A stretch of 64,000 nt of DNA from Ruminococcus sp. (GCA_017961625.1 JAGCWY010000073.1:15758-79757); one strand, 5' to 3'; counted from the first letter of the stretch, positions 8,437 through 16,655 are shown. Made by a program: numbers and translations. The notes: generated from the sequence alone by a model not told the origin.

Positions 8437-8463
8437 AGCAGCTAAGAAAAACACTTAACTGCT
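8437..8463 (-). terminator. Terminator/attenuator between HTH-DUF6017 and DUF3801 genes
   Basis: Stem AGCAGTTAAG / CTTAGCTGCT (minus-strand reading, one mismatch), T-rich loop, then ATTTTTG. It lies 10 bp after the DUF6017 stop. Full termination here would split the regulatory/replication gene from the transfer operon, so partial read-through or regulated antitermination is plausible. Confidence 0.7.
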
Positions 8464-8472
8464 TTAATAGGA

Positions 8473-9282
8473 TTACTCTGTACCGTACAGGTCGTGATTG
8501 ACTTCTGCTGTATAATAGTTGTTGATAGTTGACGGAGCATTGTAAAGAGCTGTCATGAGATAAGCTTTGATATTTCTGATTTTAGTGGTGTTTTTATCAA
8601 GGCAGGATAGAACATATTCAATATGAGAGGAGTCGATTTTCAGAAAACGACTCCTGACAAGCTCTGTCGGAACAGCCTTCCTGCCAATAATCATTGACTG
8701 AGAGGATGAACAGATACATTCAAGCATGATATCAATGATCTCATCAAGCCTTTGACTGTCAACCTGTTCTTTAAGCGCCTCATAATCAATGTTCCCATAA
8801 ATGGTTTCCTTATAAAATCTTATCTTATCCATCATATCCGGCTGATTGATAGATAAGATATCAGGATAGTCTTTATTTGATTGTTCTTTATTTGATTGCT
8901 CTTTACTTAATTGTCCCGAAATCTCCCATCCGGGTTTTACCCATCTGGAAATTTTCCGGTTAGGTGAACCTCGAATAGATTTACTGCTGATAGGGGACTG
9001 AAAAAAAGTGTACTGCATCTGTCCATACCTCCCATCACTGTTCCTTTCACGGTATCTGCTAAGATAGCCAGCGGCTTCAAGTTCCTTTAAAATAGAGGAG
9101 ATAGTATCCGAACATTCCAAACAGATTGCTGATAGACCTTCTATCGTCATATCCCAATCTGGAGGAAGGGAGAGAATAAGCGCCTGAAGTCCTTTGGCTT
9201 TAAGAGAAAGTCTTCTGTCTCGCATAAGCTCATTGGAAATAACAGTAAAGCCGGAATTGAATTCGACCTTACAGTATGCCAT
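8473..9282 (-). CDS. Replication-initiator-like winged-helix protein with DUF6017 C-terminus
   Basis: 269 aa. Residues 1-100 form a helix-turn-helix region of the RepA-N/replisome-organiser type (opening MAYCKVEFNSGFTVISNEL, then RLSLKAKGLQALILSLP). A charged linker with repeated KEQSN follows, and the C-terminal 110 residues carry the DUF6017 signature (KIRNIKAYLMTALYNAPS near the end, then NNYYTAEVNHDLYG). Such proteins occur at the start of transfer operons in gut Firmicute elements and probably serve element replication or transcription control. The ATG overlaps the stop of the upstream small ORF (TGATG), so translation is coupled. Confidence 0.88.
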   Translation of the reverse strand: MAYCKVEFNSGFTVISNELMRDRRLSLKAKGLQALILSLPPDWDMTIEGLSAICLECSDTISSILKELEAAGYLSRYRERNSDGRYGQMQYTFFQSPISSKSIRGSPNRKISRWVKPGWEISGQLSKEQSNKEQSNKDYPDILSINQPDMMDKIRFYKETIYGNIDYEALKEQVDSQRLDEIIDIMLECICSSSQSMIIGRKAVPTELVRSRFLKIDSSHIEYVLSCLDKNTTKIRNIKAYLMTALYNAPSTINNYYTAEVNHDLYGTE

Positions 9283-9512
9283 CAGCTGCCACCATCTCTT
9301 TTTAATTTTGAAAAGGTATAAGAAATTTTCAAAATACTATTGACAAGTGGTTCGTTTTGTGCTTGGGGGAGACAGAAATTTTTTTCAAAAAAACTCTTGA
9401 CAAACTCTTTGTTTTGTGCATTGAACCCTTCTGGAGAAATTTCAGAAAAGGTATTGACAAGCACTGGGTTTTGTGGTATGGTAGAGCTTCTGCATCTTGG
9501 TTTGTTTAACAT
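9282..9512 (-). CDS. Small ORF with three 19-aa repeats, upstream of the DUF6017 gene
   Basis: About 76 aa from the ATG at 9512 (SD GAAAGGA). Longer forms from 9542 or 9581 are possible, but the 9581 start lies inside a terminator hairpin. The body consists of three 19-residue units starting PQNPVLVN, AQNKEFVK and AQNEPLVN, followed by a Lys/Arg-rich end. No domain recognised. Similar leader-like ORFs with QNxPLVN units are common before RepA-like genes of gut elements. It ends in TGATG overlapping the next gene, so it may act as a leader peptide. The nucleotide repeats may matter more than the peptide. Confidence 0.5.
   Translation of the reverse strand: MLNKPRCRSSTIPQNPVLVNTFSEISPEGFNAQNKEFVKSFFEKNFCLPQAQNEPLVNSILKISYTFSKLKRDGGS
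9340..9478. repeat. Three direct repeats with exact 57-bp period
   Basis: TTGACAA-N7-GTTTTGTG occurs at 9340, 9397 and 9454. The units are exactly 57 bp apart, conserved also at third codon positions of the minus-strand ORF (CAA, AAC and GTC in all three). They lie next to the replication-initiator-like gene, so an iteron or binding-site role is possible. Confidence 0.75.
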
Positions 9513-9549
9513 GGACAAAACCATCCTTTCATTTTTATTCATAACAACA

Positions 9550-9600
9550 AAAAAGCCCCGTACCAACGGTGTATTAAACACCGCCGATACGAGGCTTTTA
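9550..9600 (-). terminator. Strong hairpin terminator after the gene remnant at the element edge
   Basis: Long interrupted stem AGCCtCGTA...GGTGT / ACACC...TACgGGGCT with TTTTTT on the minus strand and a shorter T-run on the plus strand. It separates the ppdK/remnant transcript from the conjugation operon start. Confidence 0.75.
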
Positions 9601-9611
9601 TTAATTCAGAT

Positions 9612-9747
9612 TTATCCTACTTCAAGACACATTACCATAGTAATGTCTTTCCATTGGTTCTTTCTAAGGTATTTTCCGTGAGCCTTTTGATAAGCTTGTG
9701 CTATTTCAAAGGTTATCGGATATTCCCATGAAATCGTGAACGGTTGA
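9612..9747 (-). pseudogene. Headless 3' gene remnant between ppdK and the conjugative element
   Basis: The open frame directly after the ppdK stop codes about 45 residues (including EYPITFEIAQAYQKAHGKY and a DITMVMCLEVG end), with protein-like composition and its own terminator, but no start codon or ribosome site. The frame upstream runs into ppdK in another reading frame. It therefore looks like the 3' end of a gene cut by recombination, marking the junction of the element. I do not recognise the family. Confidence 0.55.
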
Positions 9748-12375
9748 TTAATCCCTATCAGCGATAGCAGCCTGAGCAGCAGCGAGACGAGCGATCGGAA
9801 CACGGAAAGGTGAGCAAGATACATAGTCAAGACCAATCTTGTGGCAGAACTCTACAGATGTAGGATCGCCGCCGTGCTCACCGCAGATACCGCAGTGGAG
9901 CTTGGAATTAACTGGCTTACCGAGCTTGATAGCCATTTCCATGAGCTTGCCAACACCTGTCTGGTCGAGCTTAGCGAAAGGATCATTCTCGAAGATCTTC
10001 TTGTCGTAGTAAGCGCCAAGGAACTTGCCTGCGTCGTCACGTGAGAAGCCGTATGTCATCTGTGTAAGGTCGTTAGTACCGAAGCAGAAGAAGTCAGCGT
10101 TAGCAGCGATTTCGTCAGCTGTAAGAGCAGCTCTCGGGATTTCAATCATTGTACCAACTTCGTACTCAAGGTTAGCACCTGCTTCCTTGATAACAGCGTC
10201 AGCAGTCTCAACGACTACCTTCTTTACGTACTTGAGCTCCTTAACGTCGCCAACGAGCGGGATCATGATCTCAGGCTTAACTGTCCAGTCAGCGTGCTTC
10301 TTCTTAACGTTGATAGCAGCCTTGATAACAGCCTTTGTCTGCATTGCAGCGATTTCGGGATATGTTACAGCGAGACGGCAGCCTCTGTGACCCATCATGG
10401 GGTTGAACTCGTGGAGTGAAGCGATGATATTCTTGATATCAGCAACAGTCTTGCCCTGAGCCTTAGCGAGAGCTTCGATGTCAGCTTCCTCAGTAGGAAC
10501 GAATTCGTGGAGAGGAGGATCCAGGAAACGGATAGTAACCGGGTTGCCTTCGAGAGCCTCATAGAGAGCCTCGAAGTCGCTCTGCTGCATAGGCTCAATC
10601 TTAGCAAGAGCAGCTTCTCTTCCTTCAACTGTATCTGAGCAGATCATCTCACGGAAAGCTGCGATTCTGTCAGCCTCGAAGAACATGTGCTCTGTACGGC
10701 AGAGACCAATGCCCTCAGCGCCGAGCTCTCTTGCCTTCTTAGCGTCTGTAGGAGTATCAGCGTTTGTACGAACCTTAAGAGTTCTGTACTTGTCAGCCCA
10801 AGCCATGATTCTTCCGAACTCGCCTGCGATCTGAGCGTCAACTGTAGGAATGATACCGTCGTAGATGTTACCTGTTGTACCGTCGATAGAGATGTAATCG
10901 CCTTCCTTGAAGGTCTTGCCTGCGAGCTCAAACTTCTTGTTAGCTTCGTCCATCTTGATGTCGCCGCAGCCTGAAACGCAGCACTCACCCATACCACGAG
11001 CAACAACAGCAGCGTGTGATGTCATACCGCCGCGAACTGTCAGGATACCCTGAGCAGCCTTCATACCTGTGATATCCTCAGGTGAAGTCTCGAGACGAAC
11101 GAGAACTACCTTCTCACCCTTAGCAGCCCACTCAACAGCATCATCAGCTGTGAATACGATCTTACCGCAAGCAGCTCCGGGGGAAGCACCAAGACCCTTG
11201 CCGATAGGAGTAGCAGCCTTGAGAGCCTTTGTATCGAACTGAGGGTGGAGAAGTGTATCGAGATTTCTGGGGTCGATCATTGCAACAGCTTCCTGCTCTG
11301 TCTTCATGCCCTCGTCAACGAGGTCGCAAGCGATTTTAAGAGCAGCCTGTGCAGTTCTCTTACCATTTCTTGTCTGGAGCATATAGAGTTTCTTATTCTC
11401 AACAGTGAACTCCATATCCTGCATATCGTGGTAGTGATTTTCGAGAGTCTGGCAAACTTCCTTGAACTGAGCGAAAGCCTCAGGGAAGGTCTCTGCCATC
11501 TGCTGGATGGGCATAGGTGTACGAACGCCGGCAACAACGTCTTCGCCCTGTGCGTTTGTGAGGAACTCGCCCATGAGCTTCTTCTCACCTGTAGCAGGGT
11601 CACGTGTGAAGGCAACACCTGTACCGCAGTCATCACCCATATTACCGAATGCCATTGACTGAACGTTAACAGCAGTACCCCATGAGAAAGGAATATCGTT
11701 ATCACGTCTGTAAACGTTAGCTCTGGGGTTGTCCCATGAACGGAATACAGCCTTGATAGCGCCGATGAGCTGCTCCTTGGGATCGTCGGGGAAGTCCTTG
11801 CCAATCTTAGCCTTGTACTCAGCCTTGAACTGACCTGCAAGCTCCTTGAGGTCGTTAGCGTCAAGCTCAACGTCCTGAGTTACACCCTTCTTAGCCTTCA
11901 TCTGGTCGATGAGTTCTTCGAAATACTTCTTACCAACTTCCATAACTACGTCAGAATACATCTGGATGAATCTTCTGTAGCAGTCCCAAGCCCATCTGGG
12001 GTTGTTTGACTTTTCAGCGATAGTATTAACAACTGTCTCGTTGAGACCGAGGTTAAGGATTGTATCCATCATACCGGGCATTGAAGCTCTTGCGCCTGAA
12101 CGAACAGAAACGAGAAGAGGATTCTCCTTGTCACCGAACTTCTTGCCTGTGATTCCTTCCATTTTAACGATATACTCGTTGATCTCAGCCATGATCTCGT
12201 CAGAGATTCCGCCGTCCTCATAGTACTGAGTACAAGCCTCTGTTGTGATAGTGAAGCCCTGAGGAACAGGGAGACCGATGTTTGTCATCTCAGCAAGGTT
12301 TGCGCCCTTACCGCCGAGAAGCTCTCTCATGTTGGCATTACCCTCTGAGAAAAGGTAACAATACTTATTTGCCAT
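9748..12375 (-). CDS. ppdK: Pyruvate, phosphate dikinase
   Basis: 875 aa, the normal length. It interconverts pyruvate + ATP + Pi and phosphoenolpyruvate + AMP + PPi; in anaerobic cellulolytic clostridia it serves PPi-linked glycolysis. Visible regions are the N-terminal nucleotide-binding domain (opening SEGNANMRELLGGKGANLAE), the swivelling domain with the phosphohistidine loop TVRGGMTSHAAVVARG (about 445-460), and the PEP-binding barrel with GTNDLTQMTYGFSRDD and CGEHGGDP near the end. A GGAGG site lies 9 nt before the ATG. The 3' end borders the conjugative element but the C-terminus (RLAAAQAAIADRD) appears intact. Confidence 0.98.
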   Translation of the reverse strand: MANKYCYLFSEGNANMRELLGGKGANLAEMTNIGLPVPQGFTITTEACTQYYEDGGISDEIMAEINEYIVKMEGITGKKFGDKENPLLVSVRSGARASMPGMMDTILNLGLNETVVNTIAEKSNNPRWAWDCYRRFIQMYSDVVMEVGKKYFEELIDQMKAKKGVTQDVELDANDLKELAGQFKAEYKAKIGKDFPDDPKEQLIGAIKAVFRSWDNPRANVYRRDNDIPFSWGTAVNVQSMAFGNMGDDCGTGVAFTRDPATGEKKLMGEFLTNAQGEDVVAGVRTPMPIQQMAETFPEAFAQFKEVCQTLENHYHDMQDMEFTVENKKLYMLQTRNGKRTAQAALKIACDLVDEGMKTEQEAVAMIDPRNLDTLLHPQFDTKALKAATPIGKGLGASPGAACGKIVFTADDAVEWAAKGEKVVLVRLETSPEDITGMKAAQGILTVRGGMTSHAAVVARGMGECCVSGCGDIKMDEANKKFELAGKTFKEGDYISIDGTTGNIYDGIIPTVDAQIAGEFGRIMAWADKYRTLKVRTNADTPTDAKKARELGAEGIGLCRTEHMFFEADRIAAFREMICSDTVEGREAALAKIEPMQQSDFEALYEALEGNPVTIRFLDPPLHEFVPTEEADIEALAKAQGKTVADIKNIIASLHEFNPMMGHRGCRLAVTYPEIAAMQTKAVIKAAINVKKKHADWTVKPEIMIPLVGDVKELKYVKKVVVETADAVIKEAGANLEYEVGTMIEIPRAALTADEIAANADFFCFGTNDLTQMTYGFSRDDAGKFLGAYYDKKIFENDPFAKLDQTGVGKLMEMAIKLGKPVNSKLHCGICGEHGGDPTSVEFCHKIGLDYVSCSPFRVPIARLAAAQAAIADRD

Positions 12376-12441
12376 TGGTGTATACCTCCATTTTTTACAT
12401 TACCGGACAATTTCCTTTGGGGTATTATCCGAGTTACATTT

Positions 12442-12450
12442 ATTATAACA
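12442..12450 (-). promoter_or_regulatory. Extended -10 promoter of ppdK
   Basis: Minus-strand TGTTATAAT (extended -10), about 70 bp before the ppdK ATG. No good -35 hexamer at 17 bp (GGTATT). Confidence 0.6.
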
Positions 12451-12619
12451 CATCCAAGAAAAAAATACCATATATGTGATGACAAATTTAAGCCGTTTAA
12501 ATAACTTTATTTGTACAAAAATCAACAAAGCGGAGCTTTTTTAACAAAAAAGACTTGCATTTGCGGTCAAAGTGTGCAAAAATATGTGTATGAGTATTTT
12601 GAAAGGAGATTGCTGTTCC

Positions 12620-13273
12620 ATGAAAATATCAAAGTCTATGATACTTGTTTGCGCGGCTGTTTTATGCGCTGTGTCATGCGGTGAAAAGAGCAGCGGCACG
12701 GACAGCTCCGAAACTACTGTACAGCCTACCACGACACAGGCTGTTTCATACGATCCATCAATGGTGGGACCGGCGCAAGGAAAGGCTCCGGCTTCTCTTC
12801 CTGCCGAAGCGGAAAAGGTGGTAAGGGATTTTACCGAGAGCAGCGCTACAGGCGATGTGGACACCATGATAAAGTGTATGTTCCCTGATGAAATGCTTGA
12901 TGCTATTGAAAAATTCGGCGTAAAGCAGCAGTTCGCCGTTGCGATAAGCAGCAGTGCGGGCGGAAAGCTCAGCAGCTTCAGCACAGAAAACTGCTATAAG
13001 CTTGGAGGAGAAGCAATCAGGATATCCAAGAATTATTATGATTCCTTTGCTGAGAACCTTCAGATAAAATCAGCAAGCTACAGTGTTACTGACGGTTATT
13101 GTCTCGATATCACCGTCGATGCTGAGGTTAATGGCGAGGAGAGCACGTTTACGGATCCAGTCTCGGTGATAATGATCGAAGGATCCGGTTGGAAGGTTAT
13201 ACCTGCTTCGGAGGAGAGTATCTTAGATATGGAGCGGCAGGAGGAACAGACAGAACCGGTGTCTCAGGAATAA
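12620..13273 (+). CDS. Predicted lipoprotein of unknown function
   Basis: 217 aa from the ATG at 12620, chosen for the GAAAGGAG site and because it begins a signal peptide (MKISKSMILVCAAVLCAVSC) with lipobox AVSC; the Cys would be lipidated. A Ser/Thr-rich linker (about 22-45) follows, then a compact domain starting about residue 65 with a helix VVRDFTESSATGDVDTMIKC and ending in a beta-rich segment. The fold resembles NTF2-like or DUF4878-type accessory lipoproteins, but I cannot assign it. The gene ends 30 bp before glmU on the same strand. Confidence 0.8.
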   Translation: MKISKSMILVCAAVLCAVSCGEKSSGTDSSETTVQPTTTQAVSYDPSMVGPAQGKAPASLPAEAEKVVRDFTESSATGDVDTMIKCMFPDEMLDAIEKFGVKQQFAVAISSSAGGKLSSFSTENCYKLGGEAIRISKNYYDSFAENLQIKSASYSVTDGYCLDITVDAEVNGEESTFTDPVSVIMIEGSGWKVIPASEESILDMERQEEQTEPVSQE

Positions 13274-13303
13274 ATCTCTTTGGCAAATACAGGAGGAAAA
13301 AAT

Positions 13304-14680
13304 ATGAATAAAGCTGTTATATTGGCGGGCGGACAGGGTAAGCGCATGAAGGCTGATATGCCCAAGCCCCTTTTCAGGGTTCTCGGAGAGCCTATGCTGC
13401 ACTGGGTCATCACTGCCTGTGAGGCAGCAGGAGTTGCTGATATATGTGTGGTTAAGGGCTTCAAGGGAGAGATGATAGATGAGTATCTCGGCAAAAAATA
13501 TACGACTGTTCTTCAGGCTGAAAGACTGGGGACAGGCCATGCGGTACAGCAGGCGATACCCTTCCTCGAAAACGACAAGAGCGGGAATACTCTCGTGCTT
13601 TGTGGCGACGCTCCCTTTATTGACGAGGAGACGATAAAAAATTCCCTTGCAGTGCATGAACAGCAAGGAAATGCAGTAACGGTTATTACTGCAGAGCTAG
13701 AGGAGCCCTTCGGCTACGGAAGGATAATACGCAGCGCGAACGGAATCAGCGGCATTGTTGAACAAAAGGACGCAACCGAGGAGCAGAAGGCTGTTAAGGA
13801 AGTCAATTCAGGTGCCTACTGGTTCAGGACTGCCGACCTTGTGGAGTTTCTCGGCAAGCTGGACAACAACAACGCACAGAAGGAATACTACCTTACGGAT
13901 ACAGTTTCCATTGCTATATCAGAGGGCAAGAACGCAGGCGCTTTCAAGTCAGACAACGCTGATATAATCAAGGGAGCCAATGACAGGAAGGATCTGCTTG
14001 AGCTTAATACCTATGCGAGAATGGCTGTTATAAATAAGCACCTTGAGAATGGTGTAGAATTTACCTGCACAGACGGCGTTATCATAGAGCGCGGCGTTGA
14101 GATAGGCGTCGGATCCGAGATACTTCCCAATACTATTTTGAGAAGAAATACGTCTGTAGGCCAAAATTGTGTTATCGGACCGAATACAGTAATTGAAAAC
14201 TGCAGGGTAGGCGACGGAACCAGCCTCAATACTGTACAGGCTTACGATTCTGTCATAGAATCCGGCGTAAAGATAGGTCCTTACGTACATATCCGTCCTG
14301 ATAGCCTTATCAGGTCTGATGCAAAGATAGGTGATTTTGTGGAGATAAAGAACTCCACTATCGGCGAAAAGACAGCCATCGCTCATCTTGCCTACGTTGG
14401 GGACAGTGACGTCGGAAAGCGTGTAAATATAGGCTGTGGAACAGTTACCGTCAACTATGACGGCGTTGCGAAGAGCCGCTGTGTTATCGGTGACAACTGT
14501 TTCATCGGCTGCAATACCAACCTCATAGCTCCCGTAAAGCTTGGAAAGGCTGTATATACTGCCGCGGGAACGACTGTTACTAGAGATGTTCCTGATTATG
14601 CCCTTGCTATCGACAGAGGGGTTATGAAGGTGAATGAGGGCTATACTCTAAGGAAGCTCAAGACAAAAGCCGGAAAATAA
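13304..14680 (+). CDS. glmU: Bifunctional GlcN-1-P acetyltransferase / GlcNAc-1-P uridyltransferase
   Basis: 458 aa. It makes UDP-GlcNAc for peptidoglycan and teichoic acids in the cytoplasm. The N-terminal pyrophosphorylase domain (1-230) has LAGGQGKRMKADMPK, GTGHAVQQA and the metal-binding GDAPF. The C-terminal half is a left-handed beta-helix of hexapeptide repeats (IGVGSEI, IGPNTVI, IGDFVEIKNS) with NYDGVAKSR, a conserved acetyltransferase motif. Start at 13304 chosen because AGGAGG is 7 nt upstream; an in-frame ATG at 13280 has no site. A terminator follows 20 bp after the stop. Confidence 0.97.
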   Translation: MNKAVILAGGQGKRMKADMPKPLFRVLGEPMLHWVITACEAAGVADICVVKGFKGEMIDEYLGKKYTTVLQAERLGTGHAVQQAIPFLENDKSGNTLVLCGDAPFIDEETIKNSLAVHEQQGNAVTVITAELEEPFGYGRIIRSANGISGIVEQKDATEEQKAVKEVNSGAYWFRTADLVEFLGKLDNNNAQKEYYLTDTVSIAISEGKNAGAFKSDNADIIKGANDRKDLLELNTYARMAVINKHLENGVEFTCTDGVIIERGVEIGVGSEILPNTILRRNTSVGQNCVIGPNTVIENCRVGDGTSLNTVQAYDSVIESGVKIGPYVHIRPDSLIRSDAKIGDFVEIKNSTIGEKTAIAHLAYVGDSDVGKRVNIGCGTVTVNYDGVAKSRCVIGDNCFIGCNTNLIAPVKLGKAVYTAAGTTVTRDVPDYALAIDRGVMKVNEGYTLRKLKTKAGK

Positions 14681-14698
14681 GCTGTATAAAAGGAAAAT

Positions 14699-14722
14699 AG
14701 GCTGCCCGAAGGCAGCCTTTTA
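14699..14722 (+). terminator. Intrinsic terminator of glmU
   Basis: AGGCTGCC / GGCAGCCT stem with a CGAA-type loop followed by TTT. It faces the 3' end of the minus-strand RNA gene next door. Confidence 0.85.
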
Positions 14723-14737
14723 TATATGGTATAGAAC

Positions 14738-15147
14738 TAAAAAGCAAAAGAATAACGACCTTCATTGACACCCTCTCAAAAGCCAATCAAGGTCGCTATC
14801 AGGCGACATCCATGCACCCTCTATACACGAATGTCAGTTACGGCGGGCACATAATCCGAAGTGCCATATACCTGTTTGCATTGCTGTCTCGACTGCTCAG
14901 ATGTTTCAAGCGTCATTAAACTGCTTTAGGCGATTAAACATATTATAGGCATTAATGTTTAATAACAGTTGTGAATAGTCGGAAGTATACTAAAACTGGA
15001 TTGTTGGATATGAATTCCGGCGGAGTTTAAAACCGGATCAAGCAACACAGGATATAATTGCCGATTTTGTTACAGGACACATAATATATCTTAACATTAT
15101 TATGTGGTGGTAGAAGAGCCGATTTTTCGGTACATTCTTCTGCCAAC
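14738..15147 (-). ncRNA. Candidate novel structured noncoding RNA, about 410 nt, own promoter and terminator
   Basis: No ORF covers this stretch, but it has all parts of an independent RNA gene on the minus strand. A consensus promoter lies just upstream. The transcript should begin near 15147 and then form: a capped stem 15109-15144 (GGCAGAAGA / TCTTCTACC with inner CCGA...TCGG); a 9-bp hairpin 15078-15106 (CACATAATA / TATTATGTG); TCCGG/CCGGA at 15016-15037; a 9-bp hairpin 14933-14963 (ATTAAACAT / ATGTTTAAT); GGCAC/GTGCC at 14846-14865; GTCGC/GCGAC at 14792-14807; and a terminator at 14756-14795. I checked by eye for tmRNA, RNase P, SRP and 6S landmarks and saw none. Boundaries are estimated. 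Confidence 0.7.
14739..14795 (-). terminator. Terminator of the candidate RNA gene
   Basis: Minus strand: CGACCTT-g-ATTG ... CAAT-g-AAGGTCG (11 bp with one internal mismatch), then TTATTCTTTTGCTTTTT. Its 5' arm shares GCGACC with the preceding small hairpin 14792-14807, so the two structures exclude each other. Confidence 0.7.
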
Positions 15148-15153
15148 AATTGT

Positions 15154-15182
15154 ATTATAGACTATGTGGGGGGGAAGTTCAA
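15154..15182 (-). promoter_or_regulatory. Consensus promoter of the candidate RNA gene
   Basis: Minus strand TTGAAC (15177-15182), 17-bp spacer containing a C7 run, TATAAT (15154-15159). Nothing else on the minus strand lies downstream before glmU, so the RNA is its only possible product. Confidence 0.8.
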
Positions 15183-15558
15183 TTGATTATATTGCCCGAA
15201 ATTAGCACTAAATTGCTAAATATAATATAATATTTTACATTAATAATATATTAACAAATGTATTAATTTAATTTGTCTATATTTCGTCCATAAAGTTGTA
15301 CTGTTCGTGTTTAAATTTTTATCAGAACAAAAAAGCAATTGAGAATTTCCTATAATTACGCCGATTCTGAGCGAGATTATTTTTTTAGCACAAAAATGAT
15401 ATTGTTGTAAAACTGCACAAACCTACAACTGACTGTCATTCATTTAACAATGATTAAAAATAGCAACAAATGACAAAAAGTAGTTTTAATAGCAAAATTT
15501 GCATAATAGTTATATATTTTTTTGTTTTAACAAAAGTTGGCTCTAGAAAAAATGAAAA
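15183..15558. other. AT-rich noncoding stretch upstream of the RNA gene
   Basis: About 375 bp, strongly AT-rich, without ORFs, between the RNA promoter and the terminator of the TPR-like gene. I see no clear repeats or further promoters; it could hold control sites for the RNA. Confidence 0.5.
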
Positions 15559-15580
15559 GCTCCGGAGTCATATCCGGAGC
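15557..15580 (-). terminator. Terminator of the TPR-like gene
   Basis: GCTCCGGA / TCCGGAGC stem with a 6-nt loop, followed on the minus strand by TTTTCATTTTTT. Confidence 0.85.
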
Positions 15581-15586
15581 GGTATG

Positions 15587-16288
15587 TCATAGAATGCCCT
15601 TTGCGGCATTGTCCACGCGGTCTCTGTAGAATGCCTCTTCCCATGAAAAATCAAACTTCTTGAACAGCTTAAGACAGCCCTCAGCGTTGCCGAGGGCTCC
15701 TTCGAGCCCCACACTGTCACCGCTGCGTGCAAAAATGTAAACTGCGGTTATGAATATCTCAAGCAAGGTAACGTCGTTCTTACCCTGTGGCTTATAGCCG
15801 AATTTCAACAGTTTAAGTGCCTGAGTGTAGTTCTTGGCAGCGCAGTCTGCCAGTGCTAGAGCAATATACAGCTCTGCTTCCTTTTTCTGCGATACCTTTG
15901 AGGACATCTTTTGCAGGAAGCTTATGTTTGCAGTTCGAAAATCCTCTGCGTCGCGCCAGTTGCCGATTTTGCTGATTGTTCTGAGCATACCGGTACAGTA
16001 ATCAAATCTTTCTTCTCCGCTCAGCTTTCTTTCCGAAAGCTTGTCAAGATAAAAATAGGCGGATTTGTGATCCATTATCCTGTCGTAAAACGTCGCGAGT
16101 TGTATGAGATCGAATGAAGAGGGCTTTTTTGCGTTGTCTATGAAAGCGTCGGAATATGCGTCGCAAAGCTCTGTCGTATATCCTGTCTCAACAAAGAGAC
16201 CGTACACATCAACGTACTTTTTGAGCTCGGCAGCGCTCGATGTGAGTAATGGAAAACCAATTTTTTTCCGTTCCATCGGTGATAACAT
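15587..16288 (-). CDS. TPR-like helical protein of unknown function
   Basis: 233-aa soluble protein made of paired helices; DHKSAYFYLDKLSERKLSGE, AELYIALALADCAAKNYTQA and FARSGDSVGLEGALGNAEGC look like degenerate tetratricopeptide units. No signal peptide or catalytic motif. It is a single-gene unit: an AGGAGG site lies 8 nt before the ATG and a strong terminator follows. The divergent neighbour is a two-component system about 370 bp away, which may or may not be related. TPR proteins act as protein-binding scaffolds; the partner here is unknown. Confidence 0.75.
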   Translation of the reverse strand: MLSPMERKKIGFPLLTSSAAELKKYVDVYGLFVETGYTTELCDAYSDAFIDNAKKPSSFDLIQLATFYDRIMDHKSAYFYLDKLSERKLSGEERFDYCTGMLRTISKIGNWRDAEDFRTANISFLQKMSSKVSQKKEAELYIALALADCAAKNYTQALKLLKFGYKPQGKNDVTLLEIFITAVYIFARSGDSVGLEGALGNAEGCLKLFKKFDFSWEEAFYRDRVDNAAKGIL

Positions 16289-16655
16289 TCTTCGCCCCTC
16301 CTATCCGCAGTATATTTTGAAGCACTGCATAGCATTATCATATAGAACTATTACGTTTTATATATATTGCGTAAAAACAGTAAATTAATACATTCTTTCT
16401 GTATATCAATTTTAGCACATATCTAACTCTTAGTCAACAATTGTGAGTAAATCCATGACAAAACTGTTGATATGCACAAAAATGCGACAGATTTTTTTCC
16501 TAATCAACATAATGAACAATATTTGAATTTTAAGACTATTTCAATATTTTGTGGTATAATAGAATTAAAGTGGAAAGGTGTACTCTGAAGAGCTGTTTTC
16601 CACTGAAAGAAGAGATGCCGCAGCTGCGGCATACATTTCCAAGGGGGTATTTTTT
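16289..16655. other. Divergent intergenic region between TPR-like gene and response regulator
   Basis: Contains an extended -10 promoter for the plus strand (TGGTATAAT, 16552-16560, weak -35) and the ribosome sites of both genes. Otherwise AT-rich with no clear operator repeats. Confidence 0.6.

Noticed and set aside
9340..9478. CRISPR-like array
   Set aside because: Only three units, with a 23-bp core and 34-bp gaps that are part of an open frame; no cas genes nearby.
9612..9836. Full-length 74-aa minus-strand reading frame overlapping ppdK
   Set aside because: Its first 30 codons lie out of frame inside ppdK. Only the part after the ppdK stop looks protein-like, so I kept that part as a remnant.
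14738..15147. tmRNA, RNase P RNA, SRP RNA or 6S RNA
   Set aside because: No GAGGAAAGTCC-type RNase P core, no tRNA-like ends or tag frame, no SRP tetraloop motif, and the overall size and fold do not fit 6S RNA.
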